Source: Telmatactis stephensoni
Lineage: Eukaryota; Cnidaria; Anthozoa; Actiniaria; Isophelliidae
Length of the DNA stretch: 64,000 nucleotides
Assembly (NCBI GenBank): GCA_029948255.1
Contig: JALIZF010001826.1
Span: forward strand, 822,431-886,430
Direction of reading: 5' to 3'
Of this stretch, positions 12,116-24,746 are shown piece after piece. The position numbers and the translations under genes are program-made. The notes under the pieces were generated by a model. The model saw nothing but the letters and a program-made list of their open reading frames with translations, was not told where the DNA came from and searched no databases. The first letter of the stretch is position 1. Every line of letters starts with the position of its first letter.

Positions 12116-12212
<97 letters not shown>
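12070..12212 (+). mobile_element. LINE/SINE 3' end with long (TATC)n tail
   Basis: CTTTAGCAATACCTGTAAATG..GGTCATGCGAATAAAGCATATCT matches the 3' end at 9090-9140 and is followed by about 25 TATC units. It shows that this family ends in the tetranucleotide. Confidence 0.7.
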
Positions 12213-12736
12213 GCAGCTTTCATCATTTTTTCTGTGTTTGAAAACTCTGATCCAACACTCTCTCTCCTTAATTTTTCGTTCTTTCCTGCTTTTCCCACCG
12301 TGACGTCCAAATGTGACGGAGACTTACTAAAGGTCAGCAATCATAGTTTTGAATTTCGCAGCCGGTAATGGCATCGTGCGTGATTGGGAGTCATTATAAG
12401 GTCGAAGACGTTTTAGATACTCAGAGTTTTGCAAGATCGCATTATGAATCTTTTCATTAAACAGCAGAATTCGATTGGATATTGATCTGAGCTTCTCCAA
12501 GCTCTCTTGGATTTTTCATGATCTTTCTCTTGCTCGGGATACATACGATATGACATCCTACGCTTACTAAAAGCGAACAGTGATGCGAGATAATTTAAAT
12601 AGTTGCGGTGGACGGATAGCGCTAGGACAAAAGTGTCATTGGAGGCGTTTCTTTCTTTCACTTCAGCCCTGCCCCCCCCCCCCCCTTAGCCAAATGCGCC
12701 GGCTGCGCAGGTTAACCCGAAGGGTTCCAATTTACA
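12213..12736. other. Noncoding, no gene seen
   Basis: Contains a C15+ homopolymer near 12670-12686. Short open frames on both strands lack domains. Confidence 0.4.
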
Positions 12737-12877
12737 AATTGAAGATGGTTTTGAGTTGTCTGCCCTCTTATTGACACACTCTTGACGTCATAAAATATTC
12801 ACTGCAAGGTTTTGAACATTTTATGGCGTCAAGAGTGTGTCAATAAGAGGACAGACAACTCAAAACCATCTTCAATT
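12737..12877. repeat. Near-perfect 141-base foldback
   Basis: Arms of about 56 bases (AATTGAAGATGGTTTTGAG... and ...CTCAAAACCATCTTCAATT) flank a ~30-base loop. The internal motif CTCTTATTGACACACTC occurs in both arms and a third time nearby at 12978-12995. Likely a small foldback element. Confidence 0.8.
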
Positions 12878-14652
12878 CGTTTTTACAACAATTATTTGAG
12901 ATAAAAGTTAAAAATCCTTTTCAAACGGGGCAACAGAACGAGCGCGCGCGCCGAAGCGCGTGAGCAGTGTGACTGTTCTCTTATTGACACACTCTAATCA
13001 ACCAATCAGATCGTGAGATTAGAATCAAGTGTTCTAAAATTACAAATCCCAGAGTCTGCAACCTCTTCGTCTGTCCAGATATCGAGCCTGGCAGAGCATA
13101 ACAAGCTTGCGATTTGGACTATTCAGACTGTGGAATATAAAATGCTTTAATTTTCTTCAGGTTCAGGTAAGTTATTGTTAAATAGCTACCCTACTGTGTG
13201 CCAAAAACTTAATAGCGAGCAATAAATGCAAAGTTCGATTTGAATACGATCCTCCATGGAATGTTGATAGGAACGGGTAAGGCCACACTGCCGCAAACAA
13301 CCTTTTATTCGGCCGCTTTCGTAACCGCTTTAAAGCATTCCAAATTACTCGAATCAACCCGCTAATGGCGAAGTAACTTGTGAACTGACCGAAATGACCA
13401 CAGGAAGCCCAAACAATACATTTTAGTGTAATAACGAGTTTTCATTTGAAGACAAAAATATAAATCAATAAATCAAAAACGAAGTTGCAAATCTCAAACA
13501 AAAACATATCCAAGGAGTTATTGTTCAACTGACAAAGCACCAAATGTAGTGACCTGCTTTACTTCGAGTGTCAGAAATATTTTGCGGAAACTTTGCAGAA
13601 TTACTGATCATAAAATCCGGATCATCACACAAGGCCCGAAGTAGGGAGCAAAAGTTATTCCTTCGGGAAAGTATTTTTCTTATTTAAGCTTTTTGAGTAA
13701 CTAATACATCACGTTGTTAGGTTCTGAGCAATCATTTTCTATTATAAACGGCTAGTTCCTGGACTCGATGAGGTTAACCAGTCGAGGTGAGGTTCGGCTT
13801 TCACCGTTTTCTTGCTCTTATTGTTGCTCTTCTTTGGTCATAAAAAGCAAATTGGTATCTACAGCGTATGGTCAAAGCGACGAACCACCGGAAGTCAACG
13901 TTGCCGAAGAAGACTGACAAGCACTTTCGTTCTTACGATGTCTGAGTTCCAAGTATATTTTTGGCTTTCTAATCTCTTTTGCAATGCAATATTGGGTGAG
14001 TCATCGAACTGTACGTATGTTGAGATCAAACTGGACAAAATGTATATTAATTTAGTATTGAAAAAGCAGAAAGAATATGCAGAACATTTGTTTCCAAAGA
14101 GTTAGCTAAAAGGAAAAATCGATGCATTTTACAGTTGGCACATTCCATAAAAGCAGATAAAAAGATAAATAATACGTAAATGATAGTTGGGGTCAAATAG
14201 TGAGAGCATAAGGGAACACAGAAACATTAGCTTGAACATTGCTTGAATTACATAGACTAGTTTCAGGCGGCAGTTCGTACTCCAAATGTTTTCGGTTTGC
14301 TTTTTATTTCAACATTTATTCTCGTGCTGATAGAGTACAAGCACTAATAAGCTTATGTTAGACTTGCGACGATTTTCGTCAATTGCTTGACTACAGCACG
14401 TACAAAGTCCATTCAGTCCGAGTATCGAACAGCTCAACGGAGATGAAAAATATTTCAAGCAAAGTAATACAACACAAAATGTGGCATGTAAGGAATAAGA
14501 AATTAACTATCAGCATATTTCCGCTTAACATCCGACAGGCATGATCGTACTAATGAGAGAAGTTGTGACTCTAATTTAGTCATTTTAAAATAACTTGTAT
14601 TACTGAGAACGTGTTCTGCCCCAAAAATTGTTGTAGCTTGTACACAAACCTA
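12878..14652. other. Noncoding, no gene seen
   Basis: Contains the third copy of CTCTTATTGACACACTC and a frame at 13812-14105 (97 codons, Leu-rich start, no domain recognised). Ends in microsatellites at 14653-14706: a short (AC)n run, A-tract, then (AAC)n. Confidence 0.45.
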
Positions 14653-14752
14653 AAAAAAACACACACACACACACAAAAAAAAAACAACAACAACAACAAC
14701 AACAAAAATTTGATCCGGAAAAGGTCTCCCATGTAAAAGCAAACATCATCAC

Positions 14753-15674
14753 CAGGCGGTGTGCGCGCTCTCCCCGAAAAGCAGTGTGGGATTGCATTTT
14801 CACACTTTTCTCCAAAGTTATGGACCATGTGTGTTTTCAGTAGGGTAACTTTATGGTCGATTTTATACCAGAAATGTTTCCTGGATCGATGTGGTGTTTT
14901 AAGGTGGTTACATGGGTAATCAAACCATCCCATTCAAGTCATTGTTATATTATTATTTTGATATTGCTGAAGGAAACTAGGTTTTTATGTAGACGTTGTG
15001 TTTGTCAGTCTCACTGTTGTAATTTGATGTGGGTTCATTAACCGGGAGATATTCTCTTTATTTTCCATCGATCGATATATTTAAGTACTTAATAGTGTAG
15101 TAGAAATGATATTCTTTCTGACTATTCCATCGCTCCCAACGCTCCCCTTGTTATAAATCAGTTTTTTGGATTTGAAAACAATGATTTTGTAGTCAGATTT
15201 TCGCCGAAGTGTCATAAGAACTGACACTGATTTATAAAGCTAGCAATCGTGGTGTAAAACACTCACAGGCTAACATGTCAGTAATCCAAACTTTGATGTT
15301 GCTTCTGAATTTAAACTACACTCAACTCCGTAATGTGCATTTATTCTGAAAAATCTACATGAATTTTAGTATAGTACGTTTCTAGGCTTGTCACGCAAAG
15401 CTTGACCTGTCGGTTCATAAATGTTGTTTGTCATCGGTGTCTTGACTAAAACAAAGATTTTGAGTACAAGCTCTATAATTCAAGCACATTTCATTATAAG
15501 ATATTCCGACAAGCCATATACTAACAATTAATAACAAAAACGGAATGTGACAAGCTTTGAAACACGGAGATCGAACTAGGAGTTTGATGTGCTCTGTAGC
15601 ACAACGTGTTGCAAATGACTCGAATTTCATAATAATCCAATAATGCTTTTCGGGGAGAGCGCGCACACCGCCTG
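14753..15674. mobile_element. 922-base MITE with 31-base TIRs and 9-base target duplication
   Basis: Starts CAGGCGGTGTGCGCGCTCTC and continues for 31 bases that are repeated perfectly in inverse at the right end (…GAGAGCGCGCACACCGCCTG). CATCATCAC is present on both sides (14744-14752 and 15675-15683), a perfect 9-base duplication. The 9-base size points to a Mutator-type transposase; because the target is a CAT repeat, the true duplication could be 3 or 6. No coding region inside. Confidence 0.85.
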
Positions 15675-15802
15675 CATCATCACCATATTATTTACATCGT
15701 TATTCCAAAACAAGTTTTACATGAAGTCTTACTGAATGCTCCTTCGATGCATATTTGAATAACGCACTAGTCCCGGAATCAAATTTCCTTAAGCTTCAAT
15801 CT

Positions 15803-16260
15803 CTTACCCAGAGCCCACGTTACTTTTGGTCTGCCGTCAATCACGTCGAGCATGCGCAGTAACATAATTTAACAATGTGCGAGCGAGTGAGTGAATCATT
15901 TGCATATTCGACCCCTCACTATAACTCGTGGAATTGCAATCCACGAGCTCAACCTCCTCCTACGTTTCAATTGAGGATCAAATAGGAATAAACTAGCCGT
16001 TTCTACTAGAAAGTAACGCGATGCGAGCTGTTCAAGTACTCATATACTGTATTATTCAAAATGTTTTCAAACAGGTTGACCACACAAGTTTTAAGAAGTG
16101 TATAAATACATTTTTATTCAAATTTATTACCTTTTCAAACAATCTGATGATAAAACTAACTCAGTGATTAAAGTTAGTTCATAAAAATATGAATCACACC
16201 CTGTGGCGGATAAAGAATACTTTTGTATTACAGAGAACCTGACAAAAGAATACATGTAAA
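15803..16260. repeat. Dispersed repeat family segment (relatives near 34.3-34.7 and 38.6 kb)
   Basis: CCCAGAGCCCACGTTACTTT...CACGTCGAGCAT at 15808-15855 matches, in inverse, 38629-38680, where TAACG is duplicated. Downstream, AATAAACTAGCCGTTTCTACTAGAAAGT and a GATAAAACTAACT block resemble 34323-34650. The family is diverged and unidentified. Confidence 0.5.
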
Positions 16261-17500
16261 TGTTGTTTTGGTTGATGTGTGCATAAATCAGTATCCGTCG
16301 ATTTAGCTGAACTAGAGAGAGTAGTCTGTGTAAATAAAGCAAAGTTTCGATCGATTCACCAGAAATTTTAGCGATATGATGTGGCTGTCTGTGAGATTTT
16401 ACCTCTTTGAAACAGGATGGCATTACGTGTGCGCATGCGCTGCCCGAACGCGGGAAGACAAGGCAAGCGTTTCTGTAGTGAGTTGTTTACTAAATGAAGT
16501 TCGTCTTTCCCGTCGTGTTTACCGCTTATTTGGGTAAGATGATACACAGAGATTGTTTTTTATCAATTTATTGAGCTGTAAATTTTGATAAATGGAATAA
16601 TAGAAGAGTTTTTCAGTCAATAAACCAGTCTAAAACCACTTGAACTTTCATCGATGAAGCAAGTATTGAAAGCAAATATGGTGGACAACACTTCAACCTA
16701 TATTGGATTTCTAATGTAAGGAAAGCACAAACATTGGATAACATGCTTGAGGTAAGTCTTTTATTCCTATATTTTTGTCATTGAATAGCATGAAGACGAT
16801 CTGATGATTCTGTTTGCAAATCTTCCACATTCAAAATGCTTGAAGTTTCTTGTTTACTCGAAATTTAACATAAAAGAAGTTGAATATATCGAAATCTATT
16901 ATTTATCCCCCAACTTTTCTGCACAAATATAACAAGCTGAATCATATCTGAGATTAAATATTTTGCTAATTCTGTTAGGAAAAATATGGAACACAAATAT
17001 TATGATATTTTACTTGTTTATACTCCTAACTTGAACTTAACATCAAGTACATTACTGTCGCTATGTACCTATAAGCTAAGAAATAATTCAAGGAAATTTG
17101 CTTTCTGTTTGCTTCTTATACACATTGAAAGAAAAAAAAATTATTTATATTAAGATCGCTAGAAATATAATATATTTTTTCGGTGTTGTAAAATATGTGG
17201 AAATTTTCTACTGTAGAAAAAATGTATTTCCCCATATATTTTCAAATCTACATGACATCCCCCATGGAAATTCTACAGCAAATACATACTTATCTTATCT
17301 ATTTTCAAAATATATCATGGAAATTGGTGATAAAAATGGGGAAGTACTTAAAATATATTTTTGTTTTAGATATGTATAATGTATTCTGAACTCAGAGGAT
17401 GTCTAATAATTCTTTGTTTTTAATTTAATAACTTAACAGGTTGAAAAGCTCCGCGTAGAACTTCTCCAAAGCATGTTTCCTCTGCTGCCCATGATGTGCT
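16261..17500. other. Noncoding, no gene seen
   Basis: AT-rich. A possible signal-peptide-like start (MKFVFPVVFTAYLG at 16494) before a GTAAG donor was noted but has no supported continuation. Confidence 0.4.
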
Positions 17501-17639
17501 TGTAACAGGATGCGGTGGTTCAACTGCTATTTCGTTGCTATGCAGCTGTTGCATCGGAATTAAATGTGACTGTCCTAAACAAGTATCACCATCATTGCTG
17601 CTATTACACTGCGGTGTAATACTAGACACTTTGCACACG

Positions 17640-18360
17640 TGTAGGCTTTCCTTTGGATCGCAAAAACTTGTCAGGGAACTGCTGGGGAGGGCCAAACTTC
17701 CAACATTGCGTAATCGAAGGTTTCAAGAATTAGCTACATTAATGTATAAAGTTAAGAATAACTTAGTTCCTTCTTACATATCAAATCTTTTTATTAATAA
17801 TGATAAGAAATATAACCTTAGAAATTCGGAGGATTTTGAAATCCCTAGATTTAATACAATCACTTATGGAAAGCATAGTATAAGGTATATGGGTCCATAT
17901 ATATGGGCTAGGATTAGCAAGGCTGTTAAAAGGGCGACGTCACTTAATGCCTTTAAGAAACAAATACGCAAACTAGATATTGAAGATATGCTTATGGAAA
18001 AGTGCAAGAATTGTTATTTGTGTAGTAATTAGCTAATTTATTCAGTTATTTATATATTTTCTTTAAGTTAAGTTATGTGGGGAGCATTTTAAGGTTCTAA
18101 AGATTGGGTTAGAGGGGTAGATTTATTTTAGGAGGTTATATAAAATATATAGGGATGGGAGTAAATAGTGGCGAGGGGTGGGAAATCATCATTGTAAATT
18201 GTAAATATCAAATATGGGATGGATATTAGGTATAGAATCAGGGTATGGATTGGGATATACATTTTAGTAGTTTTACAAAGGGTTTTAGATAGGTGTCCCC
18301 AATTAGTTATTGTAAAATAGCTAGAACGATGTGACACATAAATAAAGTCATTATTATTAA
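17640..18360 (+). pseudogene. LINE C-terminal fragment and 3' end
   Basis: The frame to 18032 ends LPTLRNRRFQELATLMYKVK then NLVPSYISNLF, YNLRNSEDFEIPRFNT and YGKHSIRYMGPYIWARI. This 'RNRRFQELxTLMYKxKNxLxPxYI ... YxLRN ... GxxSIRYxGPxIW' pattern is the conserved C-terminal tail of a widespread non-LTR retrotransposon group in aquatic invertebrates. A 3' region ends in AATAAAGTCATTATTATTAATAAA near 18343-18365, a short A/T tail. Only the end of the element is present, so it is 5' truncated. Confidence 0.8.
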
Positions 18361-18528
18361 TAAAGGTTGACTAATGCCAATTACAATTTGTGAGAATTTG
18401 CTATCAACTCTTGTTTCCTTACTTACACGAAAATACGTTTTCCAGTTTTCTTGAAGTCTAAGAAAGCTCATATCAATTTATCAGTATTTAATATTATCCA
18501 CTTACATTTTATATATACTGTGTGTAAT

Positions 18529-20546
18529 AGCGGAGCTCCCATACCTAAGAAAAAATGGTAACCCATCGATTTGATTTTTCATGGACCGACACAGGAAGCC
18601 CAGTGTCCGTACGTACATACGTCCCTGTACATCTCACAGGGGTAACCGCTGGCCAATTTACAGTTTCCTTGCAGTTTTAACTTGCAAAACTTAAAAATAT
18701 TCACTCTAGAAACCTCGTAAAAATTTAGCGATTTTCATGATCATTAATCTGTGCCAATCTTGACAGGTTAAAGCGAAAAACAACGTGCATTTGAATTTTT
18801 TCGGGCCCGGTGTCATTTCAAAAACTGCTCGAAAGACGAAGGACACAGAGAGCATAATTTTTCAAAGTTGGACGACTTTTTAGTTGGATTTGTAGCTTAA
18901 AAAAACTTCTCATAATGAACGAGTCATCGAGGTCGTGTATTCTTCGTTTCGTGAAGATGCCTTCAGTAAAGCTGCTTAAAAATCTAGCCAAAGTTGGAAA
19001 TCAAGAACCATCTGAGTGCATTGAGCGTGAAACAAGGATCTACTAGGACTATGCTTCTAAAGACAACAATTAGGAAAGCACTTCAAGGTAAAGACCTTGG
19101 CCAGAAAATGATGTCAAAACGTCTCTTGTACCTATATTTGATCTTTGATCTTTTATTTGGGATTAATGTCTTTAAAAAAATAAACTTTTATGCACGTTGA
19201 ACTGTGGCCAAGTTTAAACAAACACTCGATTAAGTACATAAAATGTACAATGACATTTGTTTTACGGTGAACTTTTTGCACTAGTTCTAATAATAATAAA
19301 ATAAGTAAAAAAATGATTTTGAACTTATTTCAACCCCACTAATGTGTAAATACAGCTCAAGTTTTGGTCTGGAATTTAATGAAACAATTGACAGGAAAAA
19401 AAGAAGGAATTTTGCCATGCAAACTGGAGTTGTTTTACCTTTATTCATGAAGTTGCTCAGTGAGCCCTGTGAAGCCTTAAATACAGACTGAAAATGCTTA
19501 ATTCCATTAATTCCTTTTTTCTTGTTATTTCAATTAGCTGTTTTTATAGTCACTTAAAACTGTATTATCAGTGTAATCTGGAAGAGACAAGTGGGAGACA
19601 AGTATTCACCTAGCTAGTGTGTCATTCTACTCCACATTACATAACAAAACAACAACAACTACAAAAAAAAAAAGATATGTCACAAATTTAATATAGTTAA
19701 GACAGACACATGAAGATATGTTGTTCTGTAATATTCAGGATGTTGAAAAGGTTTAATTACTTGTATCAATTTAAAAAAGGGTTTGGAGATTTTGCTTTAT
19801 ATTTCTGAAAATTATGAACCACTACAAAGTCAGTTATGAAATCTGACAGTGAATCTGAATATTAAAATTCACTGTAATAAAGGTCCCTGAGCTTACAAGC
19901 CCACTATACAAACCAAAACCAAAACTTATTTTAAAAATGCTTTTACAATTACCAATATATTGAAATTGAAATTGGAGCTCTGCTTTTAGGTAGTAGTTGT
20001 TTTGAGTTGTTTTACAATTTCATCTAAAGTCATAATTAGTGGAACCTGGAAGAGAGAATTCTTGTTTTGTGTAAAGACAACTATTTATCTGTGTCATTCT
20101 ATTCTACATAGTACAAAAACCAGATGCCACAATACTGTCAAGACAGAAAAATCTAAATATAATGTTCTGCAATGTTTAATTGTTTAATTGAAGGATGTTG
20201 AAATCAGGTTGAACAGTATTTATGTGAATGAAATCAGTTTGAGGGATTTTTGCATTCTATTTCTGAGAATTATGAACCACTACTTCAAAGTCAATTATAA
20301 AATCTGACTGAATCTGAATAAGCATCACTATGGTGACTGAGGCTGAAAGCCTTATAATTTTCAGGAGACTGAAGGGCAAGAAATATAAAAGCTTGACCTA
20401 TAATCTTTATTTCGACTTTTACAACAAAATGCAATCTTTGTTTGCCTATTACCACAGGAAGCCCAATTCATTTAAATCAAAAACGTCAAAAAATAAAACA
20501 AAGTATTTAAAATTATTTTTATATTTAAATGGGAGCTCCGCTATTA
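18529..20546. mobile_element. 2.0 kb element with short inverted ends and an internal tandem duplication
   Basis: TAGCGGAGCTCCCAT at the left and ATGGGAGCTCCGCTA at the right are inverted ends. Inside, about 19570-19885 and 20035-20325 are diverged direct copies of one unit (shared blocks: CCTGGAAGAGA / TCTGGAAGAGA, GTGTCATTCTA-TCTACAT, AATTATGAACCACTAC, AATCTGACTGAATCTGAAT). A third partial end GGAGCTCTGCTTTTAGGTAG at 19975 suggests the tandem unit includes the terminus. No transposase is visible. Confidence 0.6.
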
Positions 20547-21539
20547 GGTAGTACCTAATTTTTATATTAGCTTATATCTCTCTGCCCTACTTCCATGTTT
20601 ATAGCTTAAACTATTTGGTGCAAAAAAGCTTACTTAACCCTCGTGGGTTGTATTTTTTGCGCCCTCCACTTTTTTAATTAGTATTTTTGTAAACATTATA
20701 ATTAATATTCGTGTTGAAAATAAAAAGCCTTTGAACCTTTGAACCTTTGGTCTTTTACAAACTTTACCGGATCTAAATGTATCTTTAGTTTCCAAAATTA
20801 TTAATAATGTAGTCAGTATCAAGTGAAATTTAAATATTCGCGCCATTTTGTCTCCCGCGATTACAAAAATACTGGCCAGCGGTATCGCGCCTGCCACCTT
20901 GTTCCTCTTTGAAGAACGTTCGAATACAACTTATCGTCTCTTGCAAACTGAATTTAGCTTCGATTGATGAAAAACTTGTAAACGAACATTGCCTTCTCCT
21001 AGAAATATCACTCAGCATTTTGTGACCTTGATGTACACTTCTAGTAAGATAAACAACTTAATAATAGTTGAGAATAACAATGGATTTACCTCCAAAAAAA
21101 AAAAAAAAAAAAACCAGCTGAATCCTAATTTATGTTTTGTCGCCATACTGTTTCGCACATATAACAAATGTAAAAACACAACTAAATCCACCTATGTCGC
21201 AACTGCCCGTAACCAGTTGTAACCAGTTGTCGCGTGGTGAGTGCAGTGTCATCTTGGCAGAATTTTAAGTGATATACCGGTGACCATTAATTCCGATCAT
21301 TTCAAACATATTTCGATGACGTCACGAATCATCGTTCAATCTACCAAAAAGTCGAGTTCAGAGCTGGTCTATAAACACGCCGCGCATGGCACACAGGAGT
21401 CCCACTGCAAGATTAGTGTCATAAGTGCAATTATCAATGACGTCAGACTCGTGTTAAGCTCGGAAATATCGTGATTTTCGAGTGGTTCTCATAAACCCAT
21501 ATTTGTTTCACAGGTCTATGAAAACCACTCTAAAAATTA

Positions 21540-21619
21540 CTATAGATGTACACTTTTAGACAAACATAGAAATAACACAGAAGTAGTGGAACTGATCCAA
21601 AAAATATGGAAGTTATTGC
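21540..21619 (+). repeat. Dispersed repeat, inverted partner at 8468-8546
   Basis: See the 8468 entry; about 80 bases with few mismatches. Just upstream, 21479-21534 holds GAGTGGTTCTCATA ... TATGAAAACCACTC, a tiny remnant with ends like the 35-58 kb MITE family. Confidence 0.65.
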
Positions 21620-21741
21620 ATCATCGTTGTGAAATCTGGAGTCTAACTAGACTGGTCAGGAGTGCTGTCAATCTAAAGAACAGAGGTGAACGTGTTGGAA
21701 AGAAAAGCTTGTAGTCACTATTGTATAATAAAGTACCTTTA

Positions 21742-21895
21742 GGCCTATTCTGGGCCCTAAAATCGCCCAAAATCGCCTAAAATCGCCCTAAATCGCCTTA
21801 AGTTTTGAGCTTCTTTGGGGATAATTTTGCTTAAATCGCCTAAAATCGCCTAGGATCGCCCAAAATTACGGCGATTTTAGGGCCCGGAGTAGGCC
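21742..21895. mobile_element. 154-base TA-flanked MITE
   Basis: GGCCTATTCTGGGCCCTAAA at the left matches the inverse of the right end (25-base TIR, two or three mismatches). TA occurs on both sides. The interior repeats the unit AAATCGCC(TA/CA) at least eight times. Confidence 0.75.
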
Positions 21896-24330
21896 TACCT
21901 TTCCACCATGATCTACTAGATCCGTCTGAAGTATCTGAATATTTACCTGTGTCAGAACAGCCACGGTTCAGTAACTGTAGAGTGGTCAGTATGATCTTAT
22001 AACACTCTCGTAAAGGAATAAACTTTCAAAATGTACTATCCTCCAAGCTAGAGCTTAAAATTGAGAGGGAAACTCATTTCAAATTTTTCTCAATTGGTTT
22101 TCAACTCAGACATTACCACGAAGCCAAAAGAGGTTCTCGAAAGCGACAGAAAGAAACTTGATCATCCATATAGAGAACACTAGTGAATGAACCTATTGTC
22201 TACACTGACAATTGGTTTACAAGTCATTAATCAGATCATAAACAGTTACGAAAAAAGTATAGAAATTTCAAAGAAATTACGTTGTGAGCCGTCGTATCTA
22301 TAGAAATTCTACATGTTAATAAAATCATGTTCAAACCTTCAATGGTGTCTTACGTATATATGATATAGAAGTAGACAAACGTTCAAAACAGGTTTAGAGG
22401 TAATTAAAGGTCTTCTTTGATCAACCATCAAAGTGTTTTGATGAGATCGACTCCATTAAAATATAAAGTGTTTCAACACATTGAACTGTTTTATATCAAA
22501 AGCTATCATGAAGAACAGAAAATTATGAGTCGAATTGTCACGGATGTCAGAAATCATGTTTCACTAGTGTTCTAAAAACAATCAAGACTCCTGGAGAACA
22601 ATAGACGCTACCATTTTCAAAATAGATGTGACTCATTCTTGAGAACAATGCAACTGGAGGTACCGTACCTCGCTTCGCTCGTCTAAAAATACACCTGTTG
22701 GCCTGGAGTCGCCCGGCTCTGTCTGGGAATAGGGGGGCCGAAAGTCGTTCTTCCGGCTTGCACCTCATCCTACCTCGCTCCGTTCGTCTACGAAAAGGCG
22801 TGACTTGTTTTAGGAGGAGATAGAGCGGCTTTGCCCGCGTCTAAGAGGGGAGGGGAGGATTTAGCCAATTATGTATATATAGGATATGCAATCCAATAGG
22901 GCATTTGGTTGTGTGCAAAAAAATAGTGTGTATATATAGTGTATATAGGGTATGCAATTAAGGAACTAAAAAATAGGTAAAAATTAAGGTGGAATGAAAA
23001 ATAGAAAGAAAAATAAATAATTAAGTAAAAAATATAAATAAACTAAATAAATAGGTAAAAAAATGGGATAAAACAAAAAGAAAAAGAAAAAGAGGAAAAT
23101 GTTTTGAAAAGAGAAGAAAAAATAGATAAGTGGATAGCTAATATAGTGAAATGGGAGAAAAAATAAATAAACAAAACATAAAAAATAATGAAAAGAAGAA
23201 ATAAAAAAGAAATAAAAATTAAAAATGAATAAAAATTAAAAATAAAAAAGGGGGCAAAACCGTGTAAAGAAAAAATAGTTGTAGGGGAGGGGAGGGGTGT
23301 GTGGATAAGGAATGTAGTGTGGTGAGGAAAGGAATGTAAGGAATGTAGGTAAAATGTGCGTAGAGGGAATGATGTAGCGAGACACACGAAACAAAACATA
23401 GACATAAAATAATAGAGTGTATAGATAAATGGTATAAGGTAAACAATCGGTGTGGGTAGCGAAAAATAACATGAATAACATACAGGTAAATCTAAGTAGA
23501 ATCTAAGTGAGCTCAAATAGATAGGATTGTGGTCGCGTCTCGTACAAAAGGGGAACCGACGGAAAGGTCGCCGAAACTGCTTGTGTACTATTCATCAGGA
23601 GCAAGATACAAAGCAGCGGATGTAAACCCACGCGTTTCGTAACTTAAAAGCGCTTCAAGTCTTGCCCTACACGTGATCGGACGACTGAAGTACGAGAGGC
23701 GCCACGTAAGGGGAAGGAGGTGGTAAAGTGTGTAAGAATAAAGGAAAGACTTACTACGATGATGTATAATTTGTGGACATGGCTCACATGGTACGCCAAT
23801 CTTTAGTTGAACCGTGATAAATTGTTACTCGTGCCCAGGCCGTAGGCCGGCACGAGTCTAGGTTTACCTTTTCTATCTATCTCTCTATCGTAGTCGAGAA
23901 CTGGTCATGAAAACGAGGCTGGCACGAAAACAAAGCAGCGCATGTTCCAGAAAGTTCATAGGAAAACATGAAGGATTTTTTACGACCACGAACATTTAAT
24001 AACCTAAATTCCTCTATAAATACAGTCATTGCGTTATAGCAGCTTCACGTGAGTCTAAACGAACTTAAAATTAACATTTGTGTAGTGGCTATTTGTATAC
24101 GTCACCCGTACGTGAACTTTTGTTTGCTATTCGTACGGAAGTCAAAATTATTTAGATTTTCACAGTGATTTGTTTAGATGAAGTAAGCGATTCTTGTAAG
24201 CTATGTTAAAGTGATTCAGAGTAATTCTACGAGTCTGTACAACATGTAGTAGGCAAACGGCTAGTCATATCGTGACACTAAGAATTAAATGTCACGCACT
24301 TCAATATTAGGACTTCGATCATATTTATTA
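21896..24330. other. Noncoding; purine-rich low-complexity tract
   Basis: From about 22860 to 23520 the plus strand is dominated by A and G (AAAAATAAA, GGGGAGGGGAGG), giving long minus-strand frames of Phe/Leu/Ser that are compositional artefacts. A short palindrome ACTCGTGCC...GGCACGAGT lies at 23826-23856. No gene seen. Confidence 0.5.
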
Positions 24331-24746
24331 CAGGGTGGTATAGAGGTATTTCGTGACCCGTGATTCAGCCTAAATTAGGCTTGTGATTCGTGAAAAGCTA
24401 AAAATTCTAGCCGTGATCCGTGAAATCATCTTTGTCCGTGACTGGGATTTGCAGTTTTTCATTGCCGAGATTCGTGATTATAAAAATGCCGATTCGTGAA
24501 ATATGCGACGCGCAGAAAAGAGATAACGAAAAACAGTGTGATCCTTCGATTGTACGTACTTTCGGTCCGTTTATAAGGACAAAATTCGTGCAAAAAATCT
24601 TAGGAATGAAAAACCAGTATTTATTTTTGAATGAAAAGTAAAAATCTTCTATGATTTGTGAAATAGCTTATCATTATTCCGTGACCCGTGAAATTGCGAA
24701 AAAATGGTTCGTGATTCGTGATGGGTACCCCCTCTTCACCACCCTG
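24331..24746. mobile_element. hAT-like MITE with dense internal TTCGTGA repeats
   Basis: Begins CAGGGTGGTATAGAGG and ends in the inverse of CAGGGTGGTGAAGAGG. Flanks TTTATTAC and GTTATTAC agree at 7 of 8 bases, as expected for an 8-base hAT duplication. The interior is crowded with GTGATTCGTGA and CCGTGAAAT motifs in direct orientation. Confidence 0.65.

Noticed and set aside
14580..14933. Minus-strand frame with Cys/Val repeats
   Set aside because: Crosses (AC)n and (AAC)n microsatellites and a MITE end.
16494..16536. Signal-peptide-like first exon (MKFVFPVVFTAYLG before GTAAG)
   Set aside because: No in-phase downstream exon with a recognisable domain was found.
23043..23516. 157-codon minus-strand Phe/Ser-rich frame
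   Set aside because: Compositional artefact of a purine-rich low-complexity strand; no domain.
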